Source: Marchantia polymorpha subsp. ruderalis (Eukaryota > Streptophyta > Marchantiopsida > Marchantiales > Marchantiaceae). Taken from it: 64,000 nucleotides of DNA. Below, one piece after another: positions 36,456-48,700 of the stretch. Where the stretch lies: contig AP031358.1 in NCBI GenBank assembly GCA_037833965.1, positions 6,890,001 through 6,954,000 of the forward strand, written 5' to 3'. The position numbers and the translations under genes are program-made. The stretch's first letter is position 1; every line of letters starts with the position of its first letter. The notes under the pieces are model-generated. The model was not told the origin of the DNA. It saw only the letters and a program-made list of their open reading frames with translations, and did not search any database.

Positions 36456-36489
36456 GGCTTCTGGGTGAAGACAGCTTCACCCAGAAGCC
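36456..36489. repeat. perfect 15-bp inverted repeat
   Basis: GGCTTCTGGGTGAAG (36456-36470) and CTTCACCCAGAAGCC (36475-36489) pair perfectly around ACAG. The stem is GC-containing, so this is unlikely to be chance. No T run follows and no gene ends here. Confidence 0.9.
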
Positions 36490-38450
36490 ATTAGTTTACT
36501 CGGAATTGCGATTTTGGAAGCAGACAAGGGAAAGTGCAGACATCGTCTAGCAACACGTGATCATTTTCCAGTTATCACGAGATTATTTTAGTCCCTGCGA
36601 TGGTTCACAAAACAGTGGATCGCAGTGACGAACGCCCACAAATTTAAACATTTCTGGTACTGCGTGTTATTTACATGTGCCGCCCTGATTTGTTCTAACT
36701 GATCTCAGAGCTCTGCACGTTTCCAACAGCCAATTATTTTATACAAAGGTGGCGCATTTCATCTATGCCGTCACAGTAAAAGGAAGATCTACAAGCTCGT
36801 CAGCTGCAGCCGATCCTTCTGTACACAAAGGTCCTTTGCGAGTGTTTGTTTGTCAATAATTTTCTCAAGCTTTGTGAATATTTTGGACATATGAGCAATC
36901 TTAAGGTCTGCCTATCATCATTTTCGTTCAAGAAGTCATAGAAAATTAGTAAGTCATATTTGATCATGTTTCTTAGTGAAAGTCGCATGGTTTGCATCTC
37001 TCCGTCTCATTAGAAAAAAAAATGTATAGCACGTAAAAGGCTAGTAGCTCCTCATTTTTTTCGAAGATTGCCATTGCATTTATTTCACAAAGACCGATGA
37101 AAATATAAAACAACTTTCCCTCTCTGTTCACCGAGCTTGAAGCAGCTGTTGCTCCTCTTTTCGATTTGGCATTATCAAGTCCAGACCATAAGACACTCTT
37201 GCATCAACCTTAGATCCTTAATTTGGCCCCAGCTCCTTATAGTTGGCAATCCATCCACGTCAGAGCACGTGCTGAAGTTTTTTTTATATATTTTGGGTGT
37301 AAAAGATAACATTTAAGTAAGCACAAAGTTCTAATCATAGCTATATGCGTTATATCTTGATCAAAGATATAAATTTTATGAGTTGAAAATTAGAATCGTT
37401 TATTTAAATAATGAAATCACATACTTAAGAATCCAAATATATTAATTTATTTCTCCTCTCAATGTTACAAAGACATTTAATATTACTACAAGGTTAAAAT
37501 GAACTATGTTATTTACAACTTCAATTCTTCTTTACTTTTCTATGATATTCTATACGATAATTTTAAATTGGACACCAATCATTCAATTTCAGGTACAGTG
37601 AGTTTTGCGAAAGTGAGTATTTAATATTTCGAGGAGTTGACTTTGAGTATTCGGACATCATGCTCAAACTTTGAATTTTATTGAATAAATTCGTTTTGTA
37701 ATGAAGAATAATTTTTATTCCTTGAATATGTCTTACATTTTGATATACTTTGCCTTGGACGGTCTTGACTTTGAATATATCCCCTAGGTAAAGTCTAATG
37801 AGAATTTACCTTGAAGATAAATCCAGTGATCTTCTTGAAAAAAGATTCCATTTGATCATGTTGAACACATGTATTCGATTTTCAGTACACCAGCATACGT
37901 TTCTCTCTTCAAAGTTATACGTATAACATTTCAAAGTAAATCCCAGTATGCAAAACATGCTTTGTCTGTCGAATATAGCTAGATGATCAATCTCAAATAA
38001 TTGAACAGAGTTTTAATATATGAATTTAACATAAGCTTATACCAACAAGTAGACATTCACTTTCATATAATGTAACGATTTCAACAGTCTCCATATAAAT
38101 CAAAACTAGCTAGCTAGAGCATGCTATAGAAATTTTAAAATACATGAATTTCTTAAATATTTGACGGAAGATAATAATGATAGGGTTGTGAATCGTTGGG
38201 TTCTGGATTGTGTAAATAGGGAATAAGCGTTTGGAAAAAAGATTATGGAATCTATACTTATCAAGTCAAACTTGAACTCAAGTTCCAAGGTAACAGCAAG
38301 CTAAGCAAAATCTTGAATCTAGTCAATCATTTCCATTATAGTGGAAGAATTTCAGTCTAGGATAGAGAATTGCCAATGTAGGGATATCAATAAAATTATT
38401 GTAGCTTCTAGCAAAGATCCAAATGATTGGGAACATTCTCTTGTTAGGCA

Positions 38451-39199
38451 TCCCGGTTAAGTACGCATTTTTTTGCACAAAAGTAGGGTTCAACCCATGA
38501 CATGTCGTTCATTTGGTTTATGGTAAAAAATTATTACTCCTCCTAGTGGTGTCTCATATCTGATTAGAAGCGTGAACCTCTAGTGGCTGATATATACTCG
38601 TTTAACATTAGAGACAAACTCTCATATTAGTGAAAAAAGCAAGTCACTATCGCAAAATGAAGAAAAAATTATATCATCTTTTTGAGGTTTTAGATTATAT
38701 TGGGCTATAACAGTTAACGTTGCTAGAGTCCATGATAAATTTTCAAATTACTCTCCTAGAAACAACACCTTTTGCAATTCACTTGGCAATTGAATACGAC
38801 TTGGCAATTACAAATATGTGCTGGAATCCATATATGAAATCAATAAACTCAATGCAACATTTTTTTATTTGGCGGTGTCAATAGACGTTAGAAGAGTGAG
38901 ATTACAAAATCTTCTCTTTAACTTCATCATACATTAACTCAACTTAGCTTTGTGATTTGTTCCGTTTGTCTCATCTTCATGATCAAATCACTTGCAAGTT
39001 CGAGCTCTTCCAATGGAATCATGATTTTGCTCAATTTCTCTATGATATCAAATAGGGCCGAGTCATTTAGGAATGTTCATATAAGGTTCCTTTGACATTA
39101 CACTCAAATCAATCGATTAGTAAGTCAATATTCTTAAGTACGCACCTCCCGTTAAGTACGCACAGCACTCCCCGGTTCAAAGTGCGTACTTAACCGGGA
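38451..39199. mobile_element. possible non-autonomous DNA element with 17-bp terminal inverted repeats
   Basis: TCCCGGTTAAGTACGCA at 38451-38467 reappears as its exact reverse complement at 39183-39199, about 750 bp end to end. Outside the right terminus the bases read, from the outside inward, TA-CAGCAGTC-TCCCGG, which resembles a Tc1/mariner/pogo-type end at a TA target. The left side has a TA four bases outside the repeat but lacks the CAG word. Near the right end are two further direct copies of the same word (39134-39163), one forming a 13-bp hairpin with the terminus. No transposase is encoded, so it would be MITE-like. The class is inferred. Confidence 0.5.
39151..39194. repeat. 13-bp inverted repeat at the right end of the putative element
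   Basis: GTTAAGTACGCAC (39151-39163) and GTGCGTACTTAAC (39182-39194) pair perfectly with an 18-nt loop. Pairing extends by five more bases if one G is bulged. Another copy of TAAGTACGCACC lies just upstream. Confidence 0.8.
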
Positions 39200-39209
39200 G
39201 ACTGCTGTA

Positions 39210-42200
39210 CTTTCAATTGTAGATACATAACCATCTATATACGTGATTAAATTGGAATTGGTTTCTTCTCGATTATTTAGGCTTGTGACCAAACACAATT
39301 AATACTCGAGCACGAATCATCTGCGGAAAGAAAATTTCTTGGCGGTTCATTACTTTGTGCAAAGAAAACCTTTTCATTTATTCTAATCAAACTTGAAACT
39401 TGAATTTTTTTTTGATTCTCTCATGAGTCTCATCACAGTCTAATTTCACTCTATAATACTCAAACAGGATATGAAGCTACTTAGTGAGCTCATTATGAAA
39501 GAATGAATTCATGTTCTCAATCTTTTACGCGAAATGTCAAATTACATGAAGTTTGCATGTATGTATACATATTTAATGTATCATGCTAGGTTATGCTGGT
39601 TTTAATAATTATTTAGTAGCATGGCGGAGTGGAGATGGTATTGAATCCAGTATATATAAGGGTAGCAATTTTGTGTAATATGATTCCCTACATTGGTTGA
39701 AACCTATCATTCGGAGAGAAACATTGTGATCCAATGAATGTGTCTATATGTATGCGCACTTTAGAATGCTTCTAAAAATTCAGGCAGAGACTATGAGTCT
39801 TGCCAGTGGATGCGCTTTCATGGACAAATATGAGCTTCCTATATCCTGAACTGAGCTCTAGATGTGCTGCCTTTCATAAGAACTTCAAATTTGTCAGCCG
39901 TCAGCCAAAGTCTGCAGTTTATATGAGGCGAAGGTCGTTGCCTAACTTCTGCAGTTGCAGGATGCTGTTTGCATGCGCTCCTTGCACTTAGAAAGCCTAC
40001 GTTCACTCCCTAACCTGAAAAGCTCTGAGCTCCGCTTTCAATTCAGCGGAATCGGAGTCACGAAGTCAAGCACACAATTCTCCCTCATCATAGAGTTCAT
40101 GAGTGGTACGTATGGAATCATGATCTGCAATCCTAACCAAGGACAGCTTAAGTTTTGTCTGTGGTCTGACCACGGGCTGCAGTCGGTCTTGACTCTTTTC
40201 TTGCAAGGACGACCATTGAGTGTGGCGTCAAGAATGAAGGAGAGCATTTTTAATTATATACCAGCAGCTCGAGATTTGGCCGTTAGACTTGTAATCTGCA
40301 AATTGTGGCTCGGACGTCAGGACTCAAGAGTCCCAACTTCCGGTCTCAAGAACGAATGCCTGAAAGGAAAAGATCACGTCGGCTCTCTTTAATCAGACGG
40401 AATAACAGCAGACATCTGAGTATATGCTCACATTGGGGGACATAAAAAGACAGAATATTCTCGTGCGGGTTCCAAAGGTCACGGCACGAGGTACGGCACC
40501 ATTTGCACCACCCAGCGTGCAAGCTTAGCTTATGAATAAGCACTTACACCTATATGCCTTTCACATTCCATTTTCTTACGATAAAATGAAATGTATACTG
40601 TTATCCAGGCCACCGGTTGCCAACCAAAATATCTTCTTATAAGCAAATTGTAAATACGAGCATATTTTACAGCTACCATATTTTGCTTTCTTATTTATAT
40701 GAAAGTAAATTTCTCTGGTCATATAGTATTCCTTAGTTTCTAACATGTTAACAGAAGTAAACGTAGAACTCCTCTTTTTTAATATAATAAGCGTAAGTTT
40801 ATATATATAGTACATGTAATTTCTTTTTCGTACCAAAAAGATTGTTTGTACAGTCAGGAACACGGATGTCCAAAAGGTTGGTATTTATGCAATATCTTCG
40901 AAAACTTTTAGATTCGTATTTGTGCCCCTATACACAGTGGATTCACTGAAGTACATCACTGTGTATTTCCGAGATGTATTTTAGGAGTTATGCTGCCGGG
41001 CGTATAGTGCCAAGTGATTAACGGGCTCGTCACTATGCTAAATGTGTGTCAACCACATACCTCATGCTTACCGTGAACCTACATTCCTTTATTCTCTTAC
41101 ATATGAATGTTCAAAGTTATTTTATCCGCTCATGGTCTTCTATAAGGTGACACTCGGAATATAAAACTTTCTATGTGTTCTTTCAACTCTTAGAGCTTTG
41201 AACCGTGAAGGATACATATTAATCGCTCGCTCACTGAATTTTGACACAAATTCGAAGTTTAATTTCCTCTCAAATTCCAGATTGTCCCTTTGCTCCTCTG
41301 CTGAGAGCATAGGAGTTTACTCACGAAGTCCAAAATGGGAGACAATAGATTTGCAGTATCTACGGTGACATGGACATAGATAGCACTTGAAATGTTCAAG
41401 AGAGTGCGCTAGACACTACTATACTACACGACATCGGTATCTATCTCTTTCGGTTACTGTATGATGTAATTCATGCAACTTATATGCATTGCTCGCCAGG
41501 GAGATTCATAGGAAAGCAGTCCCCATTAATATAGATCATGATAGCACTCTAATATATAGAACTTTGACCCTACATAGTTATCATAGATGCAGCTAGACAT
41601 ATTTCCCCATTATGCTGCTATTCAGACGTAGCTCCATGATACTCAGTTGCTTTTGCTGTATATATTTTTTGATCACTTGCAAGGAATCTGAAATTGGGCA
41701 TATCATGCGTATTATTTTCCACAAATGGTGAGCAGAACTCACAGTTCTATAAAATGACTTCTTCCATAAGCCGACCCACTGCCTGTACGATACTGAAACT
41801 GACTAAGCTGACAACTGCCGGAAGGCTGTCATTTTGCTTTTTATAGTGGAGAATAAAAAGCCGGCGACATTTATGAGCATGTAAATCAACAGATTCCTCT
41901 CTATCTGATATGTACGTGATTAAGTGTTCCAGCTAACTTAGAGGTCTTAAAGAAACTACATCTTATCTCTTGGGCTCGCTCCTATGTGTCTAACCTTTCT
42001 GATCGTTAATGTCCATTGATGCTGAAAATTTAGGACAGTCAAAGTGTTTAGAAAGAACAAAGTACTCAATACGATGGGGCACGAAGAAAACTCTGAGCTT
42101 TAGCACCTTTGGGACTGTTAACGTAAAGAAGGCAGGACTGTCTGCCGACGATGCCATGCACACAGGGCGTGCAGAAGCGAAGTAGTTGTCGAGTCTATCC

Positions 42201-42990
42201 TCCAAACCATGGCTGAGGTTTATCAGAACGCAACACATTGAAATGTCTTGCATACTTGTGCAAAAGAAAAGGCCTCGAGCAGTCAGAGTGAGTTTTTCGG
42301 ACATACCTTGCGTTTGTGAGCCTCCACAAGTCAAAGCTCGGCTGCATGATAACCGATGGAGAGAATGTTATGATTCTGGACGGATTGCTCACTCTCAGCG
42401 CGATTCCCCTCTCACTCCAAAGAAGAAACTTACAGAAACGCGTTCTAAGAAAAAAAAAACGAATAAATAACTGTAAAACGATTCTCGTGCTCATTGGGAC
42501 TCTGAGCGGCAGACGTATTGTCTAATTCCTCCCACTTCGGTTTGCGAGCCTCAGAATTAAGTGATTTCACTATTTCCGACACGACAATAAATGTTCGCGT
42601 GATCCAGGTGACAAAACAAAAGTTTGTCCTGGTACGCACAGTATGGCTCGGTCCAAACGTCGAATATGTGTGTATTGTGTATCGAGATTAAAGGGTACCG
42701 GCAACAGTGAGGGAGGGACGGGCATATTATTCTGATCTCAAAGGCCAAACTGCTGTTCAGGCTCTACTGCCCAGAGCTCCGGGGATCGTATCGGTGACAG
42801 TCGGCTGGGCGACTACGGTCGCGCAAGCACGACATACGCAGCATGTCTCTACATCTAGTGTTAGATCTCCCGAGTCAGGACGATGGGAGAGAGAAGTCTG
42901 CGATCAGCTTTCCACCATGCGTTCCAAATAGGTTCCCCCGATGGAGCCCAAACGACACGGCATTAAAATATTGCGGGCGATATCGGTGGT
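39210..42990. other. intergenic, no supported gene
   Basis: A frame at 39955-40392 (145 codons) and overlapping minus-strand frames at 41990-42494 are the longest here. None is recognisable and none has neighbouring splice-linked sequence that I could support. The last 300 bases become GC-rich toward the lipase promoter. Confidence 0.4.
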
Positions 42991-42995
42991 GGCTC

Positions 42996-43049
42996 GGGGC
43001 GGGGGTGGTAGAGGAGGAGAGGGTGGGGGGCCCTGATGAACATATAAAG
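42996..43049 (+). promoter_or_regulatory. probable core promoter of the lipase gene (G-rich tract plus TATA box)
   Basis: TATAAAG at 43043-43049 (in CATATAAAGCC) is a good plant TATA box. It would put transcription start near 43075-43085, about 555 bp upstream of the ATG. Just before it lie G-runs (GGGG 42996-42999, GGGGG 43001-43005, GGG 43021-43023, GGGGGG 43025-43030), a quadruplex-capable tract immediately upstream of the TATA. The inferred 5' leader is rich in CT. Confidence 0.55.
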
Positions 43050-43637
43050 CCCGACGCAGGCCCGCAGTTGTTCACCAAGTCTTCGACGAGAACTGTGAAG
43101 AGAGAAAGAGTGAGCGAGCGAGGAAGTGAGCGAGGCTCCCAATCGAACAGACCGAGTCGTCTCTCACTCTTGCTCCCTCCTCCGCGGCCACACAGCCCTT
43201 TACAAGAGTCGCGAATTGCATTCCATGTTTCTCATCTTCGACGAGCAAAAGCTTGTAGTTGAACTGCTACAAGTTTATTTGTTGAGATCCACTTCTCGTC
43301 CTTCTTTCTGTCTGCTCCTCTCGTTCTCTCCTCTCGCGGTCATTCCCGACATACAGCAGTTGTAGATCTCGCCTCGTCTAGAGGTCGATATCTGTGTAGA
43401 AAATATATCTAGTAGAAATATACAAATCACCTGTTTCTATCTCCGTCGGATTAATATACATATTTCTAGTCTATACAAATCGAAGTAATTTCTATCACCT
43501 GTCTATCAATTCACCTCCATCAGTGTGCTCTGCTTAGTGTTTTCTATCTGTCGAATCTAAATCCGTCTCGATTTGGAGTGGGGCGATCGAGCGGCGAGAG
43601 TACAAGCTTGTTTTATAGAACATTTGAAATCCGAACA

Positions 43638-45554
43638 ATGGCAGGAGCTGTGAACTGCTTGACGGGCAGCACCTTCTTGCCAGGATTCGTGGGGCGAGAA
43701 ATCTGTCTTAATGAAGCCTCAGTGCAGAAGCGAGGAAGCGTCAGGTTGCAACCTCAGGCCATGCGCCGGCAGCAAAGCAAAAGCCACCACAAAATGCCCA
43801 CTGCTGTTCAGGTTTCTGCAGCCGACCGGAATGTGAGATCTAGAGGCAACACTCAGGTTAGCACGGTGAGGCAGGAGGAGTCGATGTCGACGCCCATCTT
43901 CTCCGATGTCGGGGCGGGCCTGACCATGGCCGATCGAATTCGGGCAATCGAGGCGGAAATCGCCCGGATGAAGCTGGAAGTGGCAATTCAAGACGAGGCG
44001 GTGATAGGAGTAGAGCAAGAGGTTATCGAGCAGCAGGAGAAGGCCATGGATTTGTTTAGGGAAAATCAGGAGGCCCAGACGACGCCCGCCGCGCCGGCCA
44101 GGCATCCTTACGCCCACCTGCAGGTGAGCGAGAGGTGGGAGGAAATTCAAGGCAGCGAGAACTGGGACGGGCTCCTGGACCCCATGGACCCGGTTCTGCG
44201 AGGCGAGATGATGCGCTACGGGGAGTTCGCGCAGGCCACGTACGACGCCTTCGATTCCGACAGCCACTCGCGATTCTGCGGCAGCTGCAAGTACAACAAG
44301 AAGCATCTGCTCGAGAAGATTGGGCTCAAGAATCGCGGCTACGAGGTGACGGATTACCTCTACGGCACATGCGGCGACAACCCCATGGCCAGCTTCTTCC
44401 AGAGATTCGACGCCGATCACAAGGACGACGAGAAGGCCTGGTCCCGCGAGTCGAATTGGATGGGCTTCGTGGCAGTTGCGACGGATCCCGAGGAGATCGC
44501 TCGACTCGGACGCCGCGACATCGTCGTGGTCTGGCGAGGCACCGTCACCAAGCTCGAGTGGCTCGAGAATCTGAGGGACTATCTGGCTCCCAGCGAGCTC
44601 GATCGCCGGAATGCAGGTGAAACTCCAATGAACATCACCGACCTCAAGGTGGAGGCTGGATTCCTGGCTGTCTACAAGACCAAGAACGAAAAATCTCCCT
44701 ACACGAAGAAGAGCGCTCGGCAGCAGGTGCTCGAGGCTGTCAAGAGGTTGGTGCAGAAGTACGGGCAGGAGGAGAATCTCAGCATCACCGTGACAGGGCA
44801 CAGCCTGGGCAGTGCCCTGGCGAAGCTGTCGGCCTACGACATCGCAGAGTCCAGAATCAACCACCGCACCAAGGTTCACTGCCGGAAGCATGTCATCCCG
44901 GAGCAGTGGGGTGAGGATCACGAGCTTTCGGACGAGGACAGCGGGTATTCTTCTTCTGATTCGGAGGAGGAGGAGATGGGCGATATCCCGATCACGGTCT
45001 ATTCTTTCGGAGGGCCCCGAGTGGGGAATGACGCTTTCAGAGATCGCGTGGAGCAGCTCGGAATTCGAGTGCTGCGCGTGGTCAATGAAAACGATCGAGT
45101 GACCAAGCTCCCCGGTGTGCTGATCAACGAGAAGTGGCAATTCCTCGAGAAAAACCTCAAGCCCTTCTGGAACTGGTTGGAGACTCTTCCCTGGACTTAC
45201 AGCCACATCGGAGTAGAATTCAAGCTCAACAACCTCAACTCACCGTTCCTCCGGAGAACGAAGGATCCATGGAACGCTCACAACTTAGAGGCCTACTTAC
45301 ATCTTTTGAATGGATTCCACGGATCCAATTTGCCTTTCTCACCGGCGCTTCCTCGAGACCTTGCCCTGGTAAACAAGGGTACTAATCTTCTTACTCCGAA
45401 CCATTACATTCCACCCACTTGGTGGCAGGAAGAGAACAAGGGTCTTGTTCTCACAGAGGATGGTCATTACGTAGTTCGCAGTAGGGATATTGAAGATTTC
45501 CCTGAATACGATCTGGATCTGGATGAAGATATGGAAAATTGCGAGTTTCAATAA
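43638..45554 (+). CDS. chloroplast-type class 3 lipase (PLA1-I / DAD1-like)
   Basis: An intact single-exon CDS of 638 residues. Class 3 (alpha/beta-hydrolase) lipases of this group cleave fatty acids from plastid glycerolipids; some feed jasmonate or OPDA synthesis. The nucleophile elbow is GHSLG (387-391, Ser389). The probable triad partners are Asp486 in NENDRV and His548 in AHNLEAYLH; His523 in YSHIG is the other candidate. The oxyanion region shows VVVWRGT near 297-303. The N-terminus, hydroxylated and basic with no acidic cluster, looks like a plastid transit peptide. A helical charged segment at about 97-140 is likely a coiled coil. An acidic Ser-rich insert (430-449, SDEDSGYSSSDSEEEEMGD) precedes the ITVYSFGGPRVG strand. 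The ATG at 43638 (ACAATGG) is chosen because the frame upstream has no ATG, only a GTG at 43578. The substrate is not determined by sequence. Confidence 0.92.
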   Translation: MAGAVNCLTGSTFLPGFVGREICLNEASVQKRGSVRLQPQAMRRQQSKSHHKMPTAVQVSAADRNVRSRGNTQVSTVRQEESMSTPIFSDVGAGLTMADRIRAIEAEIARMKLEVAIQDEAVIGVEQEVIEQQEKAMDLFRENQEAQTTPAAPARHPYAHLQVSERWEEIQGSENWDGLLDPMDPVLRGEMMRYGEFAQATYDAFDSDSHSRFCGSCKYNKKHLLEKIGLKNRGYEVTDYLYGTCGDNPMASFFQRFDADHKDDEKAWSRESNWMGFVAVATDPEEIARLGRRDIVVVWRGTVTKLEWLENLRDYLAPSELDRRNAGETPMNITDLKVEAGFLAVYKTKNEKSPYTKKSARQQVLEAVKRLVQKYGQEENLSITVTGHSLGSALAKLSAYDIAESRINHRTKVHCRKHVIPEQWGEDHELSDEDSGYSSSDSEEEEMGDIPITVYSFGGPRVGNDAFRDRVEQLGIRVLRVVNENDRVTKLPGVLINEKWQFLEKNLKPFWNWLETLPWTYSHIGVEFKLNNLNSPFLRRTKDPWNAHNLEAYLHLLNGFHGSNLPFSPALPRDLALVNKGTNLLTPNHYIPPTWWQEENKGLVLTEDGHYVVRSRDIEDFPEYDLDLDEDMENCEFQ

Positions 45555-45555
45555 A
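45550..45555 (+). promoter_or_regulatory. AATAAA overlapping the lipase stop codon
   Basis: The canonical poly(A) signal AATAAA includes the TAA stop (45552-45554). If used, the 3' UTR would be only 10-30 nt, so a downstream signal may be preferred. It could equally be coincidence of a CAA-TAA-AAT context. Confidence 0.35.
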
Positions 45556-45670
45556 ATTTAGTTTATAAAATCCGCCCATGTGAACTGTCTCGAATGATTC
45601 TCTGTTTCCAACACTATTGCACCGTCGCCTTCTGAACCTATGCGAGGAATGTTCCTATGTTTGCTGCCCG

Positions 45671-45700
45671 AATGGCAGAATCCATCTGAATTCTGCCATT
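45671..45700. repeat. 11-bp inverted repeat downstream of the lipase gene
   Basis: AATGGCAGAAT (45671-45681) and ATTCTGCCATT (45690-45700) pair perfectly around eight bases, about 120 bp after the lipase stop. It probably lies within or just beyond the 3' UTR. Confidence 0.75.
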
Positions 45701-48700
45701 TGAAAACTGTCGAGATTAGCATCGGTTGCATATTACAACCTGGCAGTCAAAAGTCTGGGAAAATCTGAGAATTCATCCCTCGATGTGTCGAGATATATCT
45801 CAGTCTGGACAGATTGCGCGATTCCATCCCACTTCACTGCCTTGCTTGGATCTGGGTCTCCAGTCACATAACACACCAGAGTCTGCACCGAGTTGTCCCG
45901 AGCATGACACCTGGAAGTCAGTGCCTCCTCTGAAGGTCAAATTCACGCCACGGATCACGGGTTGCTCCGAGACTTGACCACAGTACATGAGCACTGCCAT
46001 GCAACTGGGCAATCAATGGAACTGGAATCTTGGTTACCGTATTCATCAAGTCCAGGTGAAATTGGATTTGTCGGATCTTGCGAGAGGATATATCTGACCA
46101 TCGGAAGTTGATTGGGCAGAAATTTGAATGAAACATCGCCAGCGCAAAGCCCGTGATAGGTCAAGGGAATGATTTCGTAGACTTGGATCACATCAAGCAC
46201 GTCAGGTCCCTCAATTGACATCTGGTCAAAAGCAGTTTTGGAAAGCAGGAGAATCACTTACTAGAAAGCTCAGTATGGCCAATTGAAGAAGATATTAATT
46301 GGAGAGATCAACCTCGAGCTGGTAGATCTTCACCTTAATCATGACGTAATTATAAACGTGTTCTAGGAAGCATCATACATTCCGAAGCAGTCCCATTCTG
46401 AAATTAATCGACTTGTTTGGAATGAAGTTCAGAGATTATGCTTAAGACCACCGAAAGAGCACGATCTGGTGAATCCAATGGTTAAAACCGTGAGGATAAT
46501 AATTTCTGAGCACAGTTTTACGTAGACAATTTTATTTGGAAGAGTTGATGGAGTTCGAGAAAGCTCAGTCTCTGTTTTCCAACTCTCTTGTTCAACTCAG
46601 CCTGTTCATCTTCACATTGATATGTATTACAGTGTAACCTGCAGACAATTATCTCTCACCCTCATTCCAAGCCCTGCACTGCCGTGCATGGATTAAAGCG
46701 GGGCATCGAATTGAGTGAATGTCCTGCATCCTTTCTCATCGTGTGTGAATGGCACTTCTGACTTCTGTCGGTATCCATTTGAAAAGTCCATCAAGAACTG
46801 CCCAAGTGGACTTCACCGATTGCCGCCCCCGTGCCTACCGAACATTGAAGGACTCCTTGATGGGCAGAATCAACCGTGTCATGAATGTTCCATTCGACGA
46901 TAGGGTTGATCTCTACCGCTGCTTTCTCGAACCATCGCGCAGAAGAGGTGCTTGGGACTTCAAGCTGTGTGATGTGCATAATCCCGAAGGCTTGCTCACT
47001 CCGTGGTAAAGAGAATCGTGGAAAACAGAGTCTACAGATTCAGGAGTCTAGAAGTAAGTGCAGTACAAGACTGCTAAGTGTCCACCGTCAACGCTCACAG
47101 TTCAAGAGGAGACTCCTTAAGGCTTCCTCAAATCTCTGGTATCCATAGAAAAGCTGGAGAATAGTTAACACGGCTCCTGAAACCGTCCATCTCGCTCCCA
47201 CTGTCAGAACTCTGGTAACATATTAAGCAAAAGGATGCTGACTCTTCGATCGAGCTCGAGCTCAGTCAGACCCACAATCAAATCAAGTATGCCTTCTCAA
47301 CTTCCGGAGCCCTCAAACCGTATGCTCTACGACTGAAGCCTGATCGTATGATCTACTACCGAAGCCTGAGGCTCTCCCTCACCGAGAGCTCCAGCATGCG
47401 TATCTCGACCCCAAGATCATGGAGCGGGACCACGCTCCGGATATGCTCCTGCAGCCTGTCTGCTCTAGAGTCGTCCCTGGGCGAACGTGGTGGGTCCTCG
47501 CGATGAGTCCTGGACTACGACCCGAGAGGCGATGACAAGTAGCACCGATTCGGATCCACAGATGAGCCTTTGTCGTCACGTTTACTTACTAACTTGTAAG
47601 TTTCGTCCAGAACATTGGCAGAGCCCAGAGAAGAATATTTCCATCAATTTGTCCGCCCAAGTGACGAGCAGGGCGAGATTTCGGTTCGAGTAGGCGAGTT
47701 GGAGTCGAGGTCTATCTATTGTGCCGGTTTTACATATCACTCACAGTATATTACAGTACATTCGCTGAGCTAGAGTGACATTAATCGAGTCCATCTGTTC
47801 GTGCTCAAAGCTTGTGGGACCTAGATAACTTAGTCATAGGGCTATGAACTCTAAATGGTCATCAGATTTCTACTGCAATCTGCAGGTAAGTTTTCATGTG
47901 AGTTATAGATATTTGTTTATCACATACTTTTTCACCTCTTAATATAAAATATCTAGGTGAAATTCGTATACTTTCATATAGTACTGTAATTAGTAAATTG
48001 TCAGAAATGATCGAGGATTGAATTTCTTCTGTAAATTGAAATCGAATTAAATAAATTTTATCTAATCTTTACAGTAATGGCTAATTGTATAAACACGTGT
48101 GAAATATAAACTTGGATTCATAAAAAGAAAACTACCAATTTTAAGTTTAAAAATTGATATTTATTTTCAGAATTCCCCGGGAAATACAGAACATTTCATA
48201 ATATCATGAAAGATATTAATATTCACAAGTCCCGTAAGGTGTCCGAAATAAGAAATACCGAACAATTTAAAAAGGTTGTTGCAGAACTGAAACAACCGTT
48301 TTCAACGTCACGGACACAGTTTGTACACGGAACTTGAATATTTGGCGACAGGAGAATTGCACCATCGATCCTAAGCTCACAAGAAGAAAGAACATGAAGA
48401 AGAAAAGAAAATATGTAAGTAATAATGTCGTTGTTGGTGGATGCACTCCAACAACCTAATTCAGTGACCCACTTTCTCAAGAAAGAGGAAAACAGTTCTT
48501 CTCCTGAAGGAGTTCTGCTCTTGCATACTATTATTATGGTGTGGAGAATATACTGAATATAGGAACGGATGGGATCTGTGTCCGAGCATATCATAATTAT
48601 GTCTGTTCCATGGAATCTAACAAATGTTCGAGAAATGGCTCAAAAATATCTCTTTCCAGCGAAAGGAGTACCTTCAGCAGCTAACTATAAATGGAGTTCA

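Larger units (their letters stand above)
34694..38450. other. intergenic, no supported gene
   Basis: AT-rich except for a GC-richer interval at about 35.65-36.5 kb, where overlapping minus-strand frames of 65-99 codons (35648-36045) look protein-like in places but match nothing I recognise. The two inverted repeats at 35484-35520 and 36456-36489 flank that interval. From 37 kb onward the DNA is AT-rich without frames of note. Confidence 0.45.

Noticed and set aside
43578-43637. Twenty extra N-terminal codons for the lipase starting at GTG
   Set aside because: Plant nuclear genes start at ATG; the first ATG in this frame is 43638 in a good context and begins a plausible transit peptide.
43719-45206. 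495-codon minus-strand frame antisense to the lipase
   Set aside because: It mirrors the codon bias of the lipase on the other strand; composition is Leu/Val/His-rich without domain features.
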